The notes: generated by a model not told the origin, from the letters alone. DNA of 12,186 bases from Acidobacteriota bacterium (GCA_016871135.1 VFZQ01000075.1:1-12186), one strand, 5' to 3'; shown: positions 1 to 6,415, counted from the stretch's first letter. A program made the numbers and translations.

Positions 1-24
1 GGCGGGTCATCCAATTTACGGTAA
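1..24 (+). CDS. Possible 3' end of an upstream gene (tail of another anti-sigma gene?)
   Basis: Reading frame 1 gives seven codons (GGSSNLR) followed by TAA at 22-24. The CGGTAACAAAA block covering this stop recurs at 898-908, where it is the end of the putative anti-sigma gene, and the distance from TAA to the next sigma start is the same in both places. That suggests a further sigma/anti-sigma cassette lies upstream of the window. Only a few codons are visible and the codons before CGG TAA do not match the second copy well, so this is an inference from position. Confidence 0.25.
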   Translation, partial: GGSSNLR

Positions 25-49
25 CAAAAAGGCGCGTGGCGGATATTGT
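20..49 (+). promoter_or_regulatory. Candidate sigma-cassette promoter (conserved blocks)
   Basis: Two blocks are conserved between the diverged leaders of the two sigma copies: GGTAACAAAA at 20-29 (899-908 in copy 2) and ATATTGTG at 43-50 (922-929). The 13 bases between them differ at six positions. GGTAAC resembles the GGAAC-type -35 box of many ECF promoters, and TATTGT at 44-49 could serve as a -10, with an 18-bp spacer. Autoregulation is common for ECF factors. Shared ancestry alone could also explain the conservation. Confidence 0.35.
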
Positions 50-53
50 GGAG
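50..53 (+). promoter_or_regulatory. Ribosome binding site GGAG that selects ATG 59
   Basis: GGAG lies five bases before ATG at 59-61. The alternative start, GTG at 53, would overlap this Shine-Dalgarno sequence and have none of its own. ATG 59 is therefore the better start. In the truncated second copy the matching bases are GAAG before ATG 938. Confidence 0.65.
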
Positions 54-58
54 TGACG

Positions 59-514
59 ATGACGTTCGGAGAAATCTACGAAGAGCACGCTCCGGCGGTT
101 TATCGGTGCTTGTTGGCGTGGTCGCGCGATTCCTTGCTCGCCGAGGAATTGACGGCCGAAACATTCTACCGGGCGATTGTCTCGGAACAGGAGGTACGCT
201 CGGCGACGGCGCGTGGGTATTTGGTCGCGATCGCGCGCAACGTTTGGCGTAAGTATCTGGCGCGGCGCGGGCGTGTTGGCGAGATGCCGGTTGAGGTGAC
301 TGCGCCGGTGGCGCTATCGGCAGAGGCAAGGGTGGATTTGGAGCGGACGCTGGCGGCGATTTTTGAATTGCCGGAAGAGTTGCGGGAGCCGTTGGTTTTG
401 TATGCGCAGGGCGGCTTGAGCTATGACGAGATCGCGGCGCAGTTGGAGATTACGCTTGCGGCGGTGAAGATACGGATCTTCCGCGCGCGACAGAAATTGG
501 AGAGCTATCGATGA
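59..514 (+). CDS. ECF-type RNA polymerase sigma factor (sigma-70 family)
   Basis: The 151-aa product directs RNA polymerase to a specific promoter set. Residues about 1-70 form sigma region 2: an acidic EELTAETF stretch, then GYLVAIARNVWRKYLARR, which matches the -10-recognition helix (regions 2.3-2.4). Residues about 95-150 form region 4: LPEELREPLVLY, then the helix-turn-helix GLSYDEIAAQLEITLAAVKIRIFRARQKL for -35 binding. The length and the two-domain layout are typical of a minimal ECF factor without C-terminal extension. ATG 59 is preferred over GTG 53 because of the GGAG at 50-53. Its TGA overlaps the next gene's start in an ATGA, so the two are translationally coupled, as expected for a sigma/anti-sigma pair. 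A truncated paralog follows at 938. Target genes cannot be read from the sequence. Confidence 0.9.
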   Translation: MTFGEIYEEHAPAVYRCLLAWSRDSLLAEELTAETFYRAIVSEQEVRSATARGYLVAIARNVWRKYLARRGRVGEMPVEVTAPVALSAEARVDLERTLAAIFELPEELREPLVLYAQGGLSYDEIAAQLEITLAAVKIRIFRARQKLESYR

Positions 515-903
515 CACTACATCCCGACATCATTACCGATCTGGTGATTCTTTATCACGCGGGCGAGGCGTCGCAGGCAACGCGCAAATTTCTGGAGGAA
601 GAGGCGGGGCGGAATGCGCAGGTGGCGGCGGCGTTGGCGGCGGCGCCGCGCGCGGTGGCGGCGTTGCCGGGTGGCGCAGTCGACGAGCGGCGCGCTTTTC
701 GGAAAATTCGCATACGTTACGTGCTCTTGGCCCTTGGAGCCGCCTGGTGCCTCGCGCTGTTGATAATCGCGCTCTTCGCGCAAATGGCGCCTCCCCACTC
801 GGCGGTGACGCTGCTGATCAATCTCCTGCCGTTCGCCTTGCTGACGTTGTTTTTTGCGGTCGCGGTTGCAGCACTCTTTTTTATTGTTCGCAAGGTTCGG
901 TAA
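511..903 (+). CDS. Putative membrane anti-sigma factor (zinc-less)
   Basis: This 130-aa protein has a cytoplasmic N-terminal half and two predicted membrane helices (about 70-90 and 98-126) in the last 60 residues. Residues 5-40, with the pattern DLVILY-HAGEAS-ATRKFLEEE, resemble the N-terminal helices of anti-sigma domains. The HxxxCxxC zinc motif of the ZAS class is absent: the only cysteine, C80, lies in a membrane helix. An alanine-rich linker (39-52) joins the parts. It starts inside the sigma stop codon (ATGA, 511-514), so coupled translation is expected. The natural inference is that it tethers the sigma factor at the inner membrane. I infer the function from position and topology; a different membrane partner of the sigma factor is possible. 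Confidence 0.65.
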   Translation: MTLHPDIITDLVILYHAGEASQATRKFLEEEAGRNAQVAAALAAAPRAVAALPGGAVDERRAFRKIRIRYVLLALGAAWCLALLIIALFAQMAPPHSAVTLLINLLPFALLTLFFAVAVAALFFIVRKVR

Positions 904-1036
904 CAAAACCACGAGTTGCGCATATTGTGAAGTGACGATGACTTTCGGAGATATCTACGAAGAGCACGCTCCGGCGGTTTATCGGTGCTTGCTGGCGTGG
1001 TCGCGAAACGCGGCGCTGGCCGAGGATTTGACAGCC
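898..1036 (+). repeat. Direct repeat copy 2: leader and 5' end of sigma gene
   Basis: This is the second copy of the repeat at 19-157. It starts on the last sense codon and stop of the anti-sigma gene (CGG TAA) and keeps the same 28-base spacing from the end of TAA to the GTG/ATG start region. Clear alignment stops at 1036. Short matches beyond it (ACCGG, GATTG, ACAGG) may be eroded remains of the sigma gene separated by small deletions. Confidence 0.88.
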
Positions 1037-1072
1037 AAGCAACCGGTGATTGCACAGGCGGCGCGCGCGTAG
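938..1072 (+). pseudogene. Truncated ECF sigma factor (remnant of a tandem copy)
   Basis: The frame opening at ATG 938 encodes MTFGDIYEEHAPAVYRCLLA and continues to about residue 33 as a close match to the intact sigma factor at 59. It then diverges into an unrelated tail and ends at TAG 1070-1072 after 44 residues. Most of region 2 and all of region 4 are missing, so it cannot act as a sigma factor. The leader still carries the promoter-like blocks and a GAAG ribosome-binding sequence, so a short peptide might be made. It is best read as a decayed paralog whose 3' part and partner gene were lost, perhaps when the neighbouring DNA at 1073 onward was joined. Confidence 0.85.
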
Positions 1073-1188
1073 GCCGATAAGCGCGTACGCGAGCGGTCCC
1101 TGTACAATCGTTGAGGTGCAGTGGTGCACTTACCGTGGTAATTAGCCTTGCAAGTTATTCGAACGGCGGCGGCGGACCGCGCCTTTCC
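1073..1188. other. Gap between sigma remnant and DUF4145 gene
   Basis: These 116 bases have no convincing gene. The DUF4145 frame stays open through part of it, to TTG 1111, but the translated stretch before residue 1 of the called gene looks non-conserved. A short inverted repeat, GTGCA/TGCAC with a 4-base loop (1116-1129), is present but too small to call an operator. No clear promoter or transposon end is visible. Confidence 0.5.
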
Positions 1189-1758
1189 ATGCGGTGTCCG
1201 TCGTGTCGCCAAGTTGGCACGTTTGAGTCGATCCCCGATACAAACGACGTGCGCACTAACGTTTACTTCCTGGGTCAGCGGCGCTGCCCAAAACCCGGAT
1301 GCCATACCCACGTGTTCGTCGTATGCTACCCCGATGGCCGAATCGAACATAGCTATCCTGCCGAGTTGATCGATTTCGATTCGGCCCGAATTCCGGCGAA
1401 GCTCGTCCAGACATTCTCGCAAGCGCTCGAGTGCCACGCGAACGGTTTGCATATTCCGGCTGCGATCATGATCCGCCGGACGCTTGAGGAAGTTTGCGCG
1501 GACAAGCAAGCGTCGGGGAAAGTTCTCCGAGACCGAATTACTGCGCTGTCGAACCTGGTCGTGCTCCCGAAGCCACTGATGGAGGCGATGCACGAGTTGC
1601 GCCTTTTGGGAAACGATGCGGCTCACGTCGAGGCTAAGACCTACGACACGATCGGTGACGACGAAATCCGTGCCGCGATTACCTTAACAAGGGAAATCTT
1701 GAAGGGCCTTTATCAGCTCGACGAACTAGTTGCAGCGCTTCGGGCTCTGAAGAAGTAA
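1189..1758 (+). CDS. Zinc-ribbon DUF4145 domain protein
   Basis: The 189-aa protein starts with a predicted zinc ribbon: CPSC at 3-6 and CPKPGC at 33-38 supply four cysteines. Residues about 70-180 match the helical DUF4145 domain: an FSQALECHANGLHIPAAIMIRRTLEE helix pair and the hallmark RLLGNDAAH at 138-146, followed by a closing helix ending near LYQLDEL. DUF4145 is related to HEPN-like helical domains and often occurs near, or fused to, restriction and other defence enzymes, but its own activity is not established. ATG 1189 is chosen because the first zinc cysteines follow it directly, as in the family; the frame extends up to TTG 1111 without conserved sequence, and there is no clear ribosome site. 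Its base composition appears less GC-rich than the neighbours. It ends 9 bp from the convergent VWA gene. Confidence 0.8.
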   Translation: MRCPSCRQVGTFESIPDTNDVRTNVYFLGQRRCPKPGCHTHVFVVCYPDGRIEHSYPAELIDFDSARIPAKLVQTFSQALECHANGLHIPAAIMIRRTLEEVCADKQASGKVLRDRITALSNLVVLPKPLMEAMHELRLLGNDAAHVEAKTYDTIGDDEIRAAITLTREILKGLYQLDELVAALRALKK

Positions 1759-1767
1759 TCGCATCGA

Positions 1768-2688
1768 TTAGCGGACCGTGTAGCCCTTGCGGTGGCGGAT
1801 TGTGGCCTTCGGAAATTTTGCTCTTGCCGATGGAGACAGCTCGACGCGGATGCTTCGCTGCATGCCGGGTTCGCCGCCGGGGGTTGGGTAGTGCACGCTG
1901 TAGCGAGAGCGGATGCGTTCGAGAATCTGGCCCAACGCTTCGTCGCCGCGGTCCGATTTCAGGATGTCGCCACCGGTGGCGTCGGCGATGTCGAACACGT
2001 TTGCGTAGGTGAATTCGGGATTCTTGAATTTCGATTCGCCATTGGGCCGCCGCGCCCGCCCGACGACGATCGAATTGCAAACGATGTTGGCGTCGTTCAA
2101 CGCCTGGATGACCTCCGCATCGCCGAGTTGGTAGTTGATGCCCATGTTGTCGGTAACGATCAACACCGCGCGGCGGCCATTCACCGGCGCCTTCTCTTCG
2201 AAGTACTTCGCAGCATCGCGAATAGCATGATTGATCTGCGTGCCGCTTCCCAAAGTCCGGTCACGGATCGCGTTCTTCAATTCGGCGGCGACGGTGTCGT
2301 GCGCCGCGGTGAAGTCAACAGTCGCTTTGGTATGACGCGCGAAAGGCATCACGCCGACTTGATCGCCGGGCTTCAGGTTCTTCAGGGCCGCGCGGGCGGT
2401 CGAACTCATCTGTTCGAGAAACTTGCTCATCGAGCCGGAGACATCGAGCAACAGCAGCACGGTCAGCGGCTCGCGCTCATGATCGAAGTAGCTCGCCTTC
2501 ACCAGTTGGTTGTTATCGTAGAGAAGGAAGTCGTCACGCGTAAGCCCGGAAACGATCCGCTGCCCGTCCATGACCTGGGCGTCGACGCGCACGGAAGCGA
2601 CACCGGCGCGAAACGTGATGGTTTCGGTGGCATCCTGCCCTAGCGCGACTCCGGCGAACACGCCCGCCAAGAGCACACTCGTCCTCAT
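1768..2688 (-). CDS. Exported VWA-domain protein (acidobacterial VWFA-related type)
   Basis: This 306-aa protein starts with a signal peptide (MRTSVLLAGVFAGVALG, likely cut before Q18). A short beta-rich segment (about 24-75) contains SGLTRDDFLLYDNNQ, typical of acidobacterial VWFA-related proteins. The von Willebrand A domain follows (about 76-290). Its metal-ion-dependent adhesion site is complete: DVSGS at 82-86, T150 in GSGT and D180 in VTDN. Such domains bind protein partners through a divalent cation; the partner here is unknown, and the protein should sit outside the cytoplasm. ATG 2688 places the signal peptide correctly. An alternative ATG at 2703 would add five residues (MIIED) and overlap selB further. 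The start codon interlocks with that of selB on the other strand. Confidence 0.88.
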   Translation of the reverse strand: MRTSVLLAGVFAGVALGQDATETITFRAGVASVRVDAQVMDGQRIVSGLTRDDFLLYDNNQLVKASYFDHEREPLTVLLLLDVSGSMSKFLEQMSSTARAALKNLKPGDQVGVMPFARHTKATVDFTAAHDTVAAELKNAIRDRTLGSGTQINHAIRDAAKYFEEKAPVNGRRAVLIVTDNMGINYQLGDAEVIQALNDANIVCNSIVVGRARRPNGESKFKNPEFTYANVFDIADATGGDILKSDRGDEALGQILERIRSRYSVHYPTPGGEPGMQRSIRVELSPSARAKFPKATIRHRKGYTVR

Positions 2689-2689
2689 G
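2686..2689. other. Interlocked divergent start codons (CATG)
   Basis: The palindrome CATG holds two starts. Read on plus, ATG 2687-2689 opens selB; read on minus, ATG 2688-2686 opens the VWA gene. There is no intergenic DNA, so each gene's promoter must lie inside the other's coding sequence. The SelB start is supported by its GTPase motif beginning a few residues later, and the VWA start by its signal peptide. Confidence 0.75.
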
Positions 2690-4450
2690 TCTTCTATTAT
2701 CATCGGAACCGCTGGACACATCGATCACGGAAAAACCGCGCTGGCTGGCGCGCTCACCGGGATCGAGACCGATCGCCTCGCCGAAGAGAAGCGCCGAGGC
2801 ATCTCGATCGAGCTTGGCTTCGCACATCTCGATCTCGGAGGCGGCGTGGCCGCCGGCTTCGTCGACGTGCCCGGACATGAGCGCTTCGTGAAGACGATGG
2901 TTGCCGGTGTCACCGGCATCGACATCGTTCTGCTCGTCATCGCCGCCGACGAATCGATCAAGCCGCAAACGCGCGAGCACTTCGACATCTGCCGGTTGCT
3001 GGGCGTGCGCGCCGGAATTGTTGTGTTGACGAAACGCGATCTAGTCGACGCCGACATTCTCGAGCTTGTGAAGATGGAAGCCGAGGAGTTTGTCGCGGGC
3101 TCGTTTCTTGAGGGCGCGCCGGTCATCGCGGTGTCGGCGAAAACGGGTGAAGGTCTTGACGAGTTGAAAGCGGCGATGCGGAAGCTGGCTGTTGATAGCC
3201 CCGCGCGAACATCGAAACAACCAGTGCGATTGCCCATCGACCGCGCGTTTGCGATGAAGGGCTTCGGCGCTGTCGTCACCGGGACGCTGACGGCGGGCGC
3301 GATTCAACCCGAACAGGAACTCGAACTGCATCCGCTCGGCCGGCGACTGCGCGTGCGCGGCGTGCAGGTACACGGCAAGCCGGCGAAAGCCGCGCGCGCG
3401 GGTCAACGCACGGCCGTCAATCTGAGCGGCATCGATCACACCGAAATCGCTCGCGGCATGCAACTCGCCGCACCCGGTGTGTTGCGTTCGACGCAGGTGA
3501 TCGACTGCCGGTTGACGTTGCTGCAGGGAGTGAAACCGTTGCACTCTCGCACGCCCGTGCACTTTCACGCGGGCACGGCGGAGGTGGTCGGCACGGCGCG
3601 GCCGCTAGGCGATGGCTTCGCGCGCATTCGATTGCGCGAGCCGCTGTTGCTGCTGCCCGGTGATCGCTTCATCGTGCGTAAATTCTCACCGGTCGTCACG
3701 ATCGGCGGTGGTGAGGTCATCGAAATCGACCCACCTCGAAAGAGCCGCGTAGCTTCATTGGCAAGCGGTGATCGCGCGGCGATCGTCATGGGCGATGCGA
3801 TGACGCGCGCGGAGCTGTTGTGGCGTTTGGGCGAACCGGCATCGCCGGGCGTCGAGATCGGCGAGTGGTGCGTGAAAGCCGCCTGGATCGCGTCCGTTTC
3901 CGAAGCGCTCGAAAAGACGCTCGCGCAGTTTCATCGCGAGAAGCCGCTCCTGCCGGGCATGCCGCGCGAAGAGTTACGCACACGCTGCAAAATTCCGGCG
4001 CACCTGTTTGACGCCGTGTTGCAGCGGAACAAGAAAGTCGTCGCGCAAGGCGAATTGGCGCGTTTAGCGACGCACCGCGTGCAGTTGCAGCAAGACGAGG
4101 AAGAGGCACGCGCCAAGATCGAAAACGCGTTTCGCGCCGGCGGTTTGGCCGTGCCCGGACAACGCGAAGTGTTGGCCGCGTGCGGCGTCGATGGCACGCG
4201 CGCGGCGATCCTGCTCAACACGATGCTGCGGGAGAAGAAACTCGTGCGCGTGTCGATGGAACTTGTCTTTCACGCATCGGCAATCGAAGGATTAAAGACC
4301 TTACTCGCCGCCAAGAAAGGTCAGCGCTTCAATGTTGGCGACTTCAAGGATTGGACCGGGGCGTCGCGCAAGTACGCCATTCCGCTGCTGGAGTTCCTCG
4401 ATCGCGAGCGCGTCACGCGGCGCGATGGGGACGATCGCATCGTCCTCTAA
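2687..4450 (+). CDS. selB: Selenocysteine-specific translation elongation factor SelB
   Basis: This 587-aa GTPase delivers selenocysteyl-tRNA to the ribosome at UGA codons marked by a SECIS hairpin. The G domain (about 1-170) shows GHIDHGKT (10-17), DVPGHE (60-65) and TKRD (115-118). The switch I segment RGISIELGF (37-45) is SelB-like, with Ser where many GTPases have Thr. Domains II and III follow (to about 350), the latter ending in the family signature PGDRFIVRKFSPVVTIGGG. The rest holds the winged-helix repeats. The last, at 553-587 (FKDWTGASRKYAIPLLEFLD, then TRRDGDDR), matches the SECIS-binding domain. Length is near that of E. coli SelB. ATG 2687 is used because the frame's upstream part (from 2570) is antisense to the VWA gene and lacks family sequence. 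No selA, selD or selC is in the window. The symporter follows after 30 bp. Confidence 0.95.
   Translation: MSSIIIGTAGHIDHGKTALAGALTGIETDRLAEEKRRGISIELGFAHLDLGGGVAAGFVDVPGHERFVKTMVAGVTGIDIVLLVIAADESIKPQTREHFDICRLLGVRAGIVVLTKRDLVDADILELVKMEAEEFVAGSFLEGAPVIAVSAKTGEGLDELKAAMRKLAVDSPARTSKQPVRLPIDRAFAMKGFGAVVTGTLTAGAIQPEQELELHPLGRRLRVRGVQVHGKPAKAARAGQRTAVNLSGIDHTEIARGMQLAAPGVLRSTQVIDCRLTLLQGVKPLHSRTPVHFHAGTAEVVGTARPLGDGFARIRLREPLLLLPGDRFIVRKFSPVVTIGGGEVIEIDPPRKSRVASLASGDRAAIVMGDAMTRAELLWRLGEPASPGVEIGEWCVKAAWIASVSEALEKTLAQFHREKPLLPGMPREELRTRCKIPAHLFDAVLQRNKKVVAQGELARLATHRVQLQQDEEEARAKIENAFRAGGLAVPGQREVLAACGVDGTRAAILLNTMLREKKLVRVSMELVFHASAIEGLKTLLAAKKGQRFNVGDFKDWTGASRKYAIPLLEFLDRERVTRRDGDDRIVL
2695..2702 (-). 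promoter_or_regulatory. Candidate extended -10 for the VWA gene (TGATAATA)
   Basis: On the minus strand TGATAATA ends six bases before the VWA ATG. It has the layout of an extended -10 element (TG, one base, then a TAATAG hexamer). Transcription would begin at or next to the start codon, giving a leaderless or nearly leaderless message. The same octamer precedes the SMP-30 gene. No good -35 box is visible, and an SD-like AGAAG overlaps the region, so ordinary initiation is not excluded. Confidence 0.35.
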
Positions 4451-4480
4451 CGCCCACCGAAAGACGATACGCTATTGCGG

Positions 4481-5668
4481 ATGTCCTTAAGTTTCGCGAT
4501 GCTCGCCGGCTTGGCCGCGGGCATGACGATCGGCTTCCTGCTGCCCGCCGCCGCGCCGTGGCTCGAACCCATCGGCGTGCTGTGGTTCAACGCGCTGCGC
4601 ATGGTGGTGATTCCAATCGTCGCCGCGCAGTTGATCCTCGGCATCAACAGCAAAATGACCGAACGCGATGTCGGCACTCTCGGCGCCAAGGTCTTCGCGT
4701 GGATGGTCGGCCTGCTCCTTTTCTGCGGCACGATGACGGCCTTCACGACGAGCTTTCTCTTCCAATTCGCCCCGGCCGGCGCGCCATCTGGATTGAAGCC
4801 GCCCGCGCCAATCGCCGCCAACTTCGGCGATTGGTTCGCCGCGCTGCTGCCGTCGAATCTCTTTCAAGCCGCGGCGGAAGGCAAACTGATTCAGCTCATC
4901 TTCGCGTCGATCCTCTTCGGCTTCGCCGTCCGACGACTCGCCGATGACCGCCGCGCCGCGGTGCTCACCGTAATCGAGGCAACCAACGAAGCGATGTTGA
5001 CGATCATCCGCTGGGCGCTGGTCATCGCGCCGCTCGGCATCGGCGCGATGGGTTGCGGGCTTGCCGTAAAACTCGGCAAAACGGCGGTCGGCGCGTTCGC
5101 CTTCTACATCGTCGCCTTCAGCGCGGCGGTGGCGTTCAATGTGATTTTCATCTACATTCTTGTCGCGACTCGCGTGAAGCTCTGGCCGTGGGCAAAGGCG
5201 ATCGTCCCCGCGCAAGCGTTGGCGTTCGGATCGCTCTCATCGCTCGGCACGCTGCCGCTGATGATCGACATCGCACGCGACAAACTCAAACTGCCCGAGC
5301 CCGCCGTGCGTTTCTCACTGCCGCTGGCCGTCACGTTGTTTCGCTACTCGACCCCCGCGGCGCAAGTCGGCGGCGCCATCTTCATCGCGCACCTCTACAA
5401 CATCCCCATCACTCCGATGCACATCGCCTCATTGATTCCCGTCTCCGCGCTCCTCAGCCTTTCCGCCCCGGGCATCCCATCGAGCGGTCTGCTTGTCGCA
5501 CTACCCGCGTTTCAACAACTTGGACTTCCCCCGGAGGGCCTCGCGCTCCTGCTTGCCGCCGATGCGATTCCCGACATGTTCAAAACGTCGGTCAACGTCA
5601 CCGCGCACTTCGCGGTCGCCACGATCACGAGTTCGGTACACTCGAAAGTTGGCGGAAGCGCAGTTTGA
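4481..5668 (+). CDS. SDF-family (dicarboxylate/amino acid:cation) symporter, divergent
   Basis: This 395-aa inner-membrane protein has about eight hydrophobic helices plus two re-entrant hairpins, the glutamate-transporter-homologue layout. The first hairpin carries SLSSLGTLP (251-259) and the second SAPGIPSSG (328-336). The last helix holds D365-M-F-K-T-S-V-N372-V-T-A-H376. Compared with the archaeal transporter GltPh, D394 and N401 are kept, R397 (substrate carboxylate) is Lys, and D405 (sodium ligand) is His. The NMDG motif of helix 7 is replaced by FRYS (287-290). So the fold is clear, but aspartate/glutamate specificity and sodium coupling should not be assumed. ATG 4481 is preferred to TTG 4475. 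It lies 30 bp after selB and overlaps or abuts the methyltransferase gene, so one transcript is likely. Confidence 0.87.
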   Translation: MSLSFAMLAGLAAGMTIGFLLPAAAPWLEPIGVLWFNALRMVVIPIVAAQLILGINSKMTERDVGTLGAKVFAWMVGLLLFCGTMTAFTTSFLFQFAPAGAPSGLKPPAPIAANFGDWFAALLPSNLFQAAAEGKLIQLIFASILFGFAVRRLADDRRAAVLTVIEATNEAMLTIIRWALVIAPLGIGAMGCGLAVKLGKTAVGAFAFYIVAFSAAVAFNVIFIYILVATRVKLWPWAKAIVPAQALAFGSLSSLGTLPLMIDIARDKLKLPEPAVRFSLPLAVTLFRYSTPAAQVGGAIFIAHLYNIPITPMHIASLIPVSALLSLSAPGIPSSGLLVALPAFQQLGLPPEGLALLLAADAIPDMFKTSVNVTAHFAVATITSSVHSKVGGSAV

Positions 5669-6404
5669 TCAGGCATATTTCGAGCGCATGGCGGCGCTTG
5701 AAGACGCGCATCCATGGACGCGTTCGATGCGGACGTTGACACTTTCGCTACTCAAAGCCCACGGCTTGCGACAAGCGAGCGCCGTCCTTGATGCCGGCTG
5801 CGGCACGGGGCTCTTGCTCCGCGACTTCCGCGACACCTTCGCGCCATCGCTCGAGGCGGGTATCGACTTTGCCTGGCCCGCGCTGCCCGTCGCCGCGCAT
5901 CGAACATCCGCCCTGTTGGCCGGCGCCTCGGCCGACGCGCTTCCCTTCCGCGACGGAAGTTTCGACGCCGTTCATTCCGCCGACGTTCTGCAGCACATGA
6001 CAATCGCCGGCGCGTTGGAAGCCATGCGGGAATTCCGGCGCGTGCTGAAACCGGGCGGCTTGGCCGCCTTACGCCTGCGCGCGACGCGGCGCTTCATTCC
6101 CAACGCCCCCGACGTCGATTTCGACCACGCATATAGCGAGACCAGTTTGAGGAGTTCTCTGTCGACAGTCGGCTTTCAAGTGTTATTTCTTCGGCGCGTG
6201 AATGTGCTTCCGTCGCTAGCAGCGGAACTGACATATACACCGCCCGATCCCGACGCGCCCGTCAAAGGAATTGCGTTGCGCAGTGAAAGCGACGCGCGCG
6301 GCAAAGTGTTGTCTGCTTATCTTGCATTCGAGCGCGGCTGGTTACGAGCCGGACTGCCTACTCCTGGCGTTGGCCATACGCTTCTCACAATCGCCAAAAC
6401 CTGA
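5649..6404 (+). CDS. Class I SAM-dependent methyltransferase
   Basis: The protein has a Rossmann-type methyltransferase core. Motif I VLDAGCGTG is at residues 46-54, binding SAM; ADALPFRDGSFDAV (95-108) covers the post-II acidic loop and strand 4; RRVLKPGGL (130-138) is the usual segment before strand 5. This matches the broad Methyltransf_11 type, whose substrates range from small molecules to lipids and glycans, so none can be named. The start is uncertain. TTG 5649 gives 251 aa and overlaps the symporter by 20 bp; it keeps AYFERMAALEDAHPW, which resembles N-termini of related enzymes. ATG 5688 gives 238 aa without overlap. Neither has a strong ribosome site. The large receptor gene starts 21 bp downstream. 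Confidence 0.82.
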   Translation: MAEAQFDQAYFERMAALEDAHPWTRSMRTLTLSLLKAHGLRQASAVLDAGCGTGLLLRDFRDTFAPSLEAGIDFAWPALPVAAHRTSALLAGASADALPFRDGSFDAVHSADVLQHMTIAGALEAMREFRRVLKPGGLAALRLRATRRFIPNAPDVDFDHAYSETSLRSSLSTVGFQVLFLRRVNVLPSLAAELTYTPPDPDAPVKGIALRSESDARGKVLSAYLAFERGWLRAGLPTPGVGHTLLTIAKT

Positions 6405-6415
6405 TGTAATAAAGC

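Larger units (their letters stand above)
19..157 (+). repeat. Direct repeat copy 1: leader and 5' end of ECF sigma gene
   Basis: Bases 19-157 align without gaps to 898-1036, an offset of 879 bases. A hand count gives about 85% identity, and 74-112 is identical to 953-991 over 39 bases. The repeat begins at the stop codon of the preceding gene, covers the whole intergenic leader and runs about 33 codons into the sigma gene. It therefore marks a duplicated gene cassette rather than a mobile element. Confidence 0.9.

Noticed and set aside
616..670. GCG-rich run in the anti-sigma gene as a tandem repeat
   Set aside because: It is a degenerate alanine-rich coding stretch forming the linker of the protein, with no regular repeat unit.
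1116..1129. Small inverted repeat GTGCA/TGCAC as an operator or terminator
   Set aside because: The 5-bp arms are too short, there is no T-run, and it lies too far upstream of the gene start to interpret.
979..1626. 215-codon minus-strand frame over the sigma remnant and DUF4145 gene
   Set aside because: It is antisense to the zinc-ribbon/DUF4145 product, which has clear conserved motifs; this frame has none.
1792..2643. 283-codon plus-strand frame opposite the VWA gene
   Set aside because: The VWA protein on the other strand has a signal peptide and a full metal site; this frame has no family features.
4180..4947. 255-codon plus-strand frame across the selB end and symporter start
   Set aside because: It is Arg-rich, contains no motif and overlaps two conserved genes in a different frame.
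4451..5668. UGA-encoded selenocysteine in the gene after selB
   Set aside because: The symporter frame has no internal in-frame TGA, and I saw no cysteine-like redox motif or SECIS hairpin around its stop.
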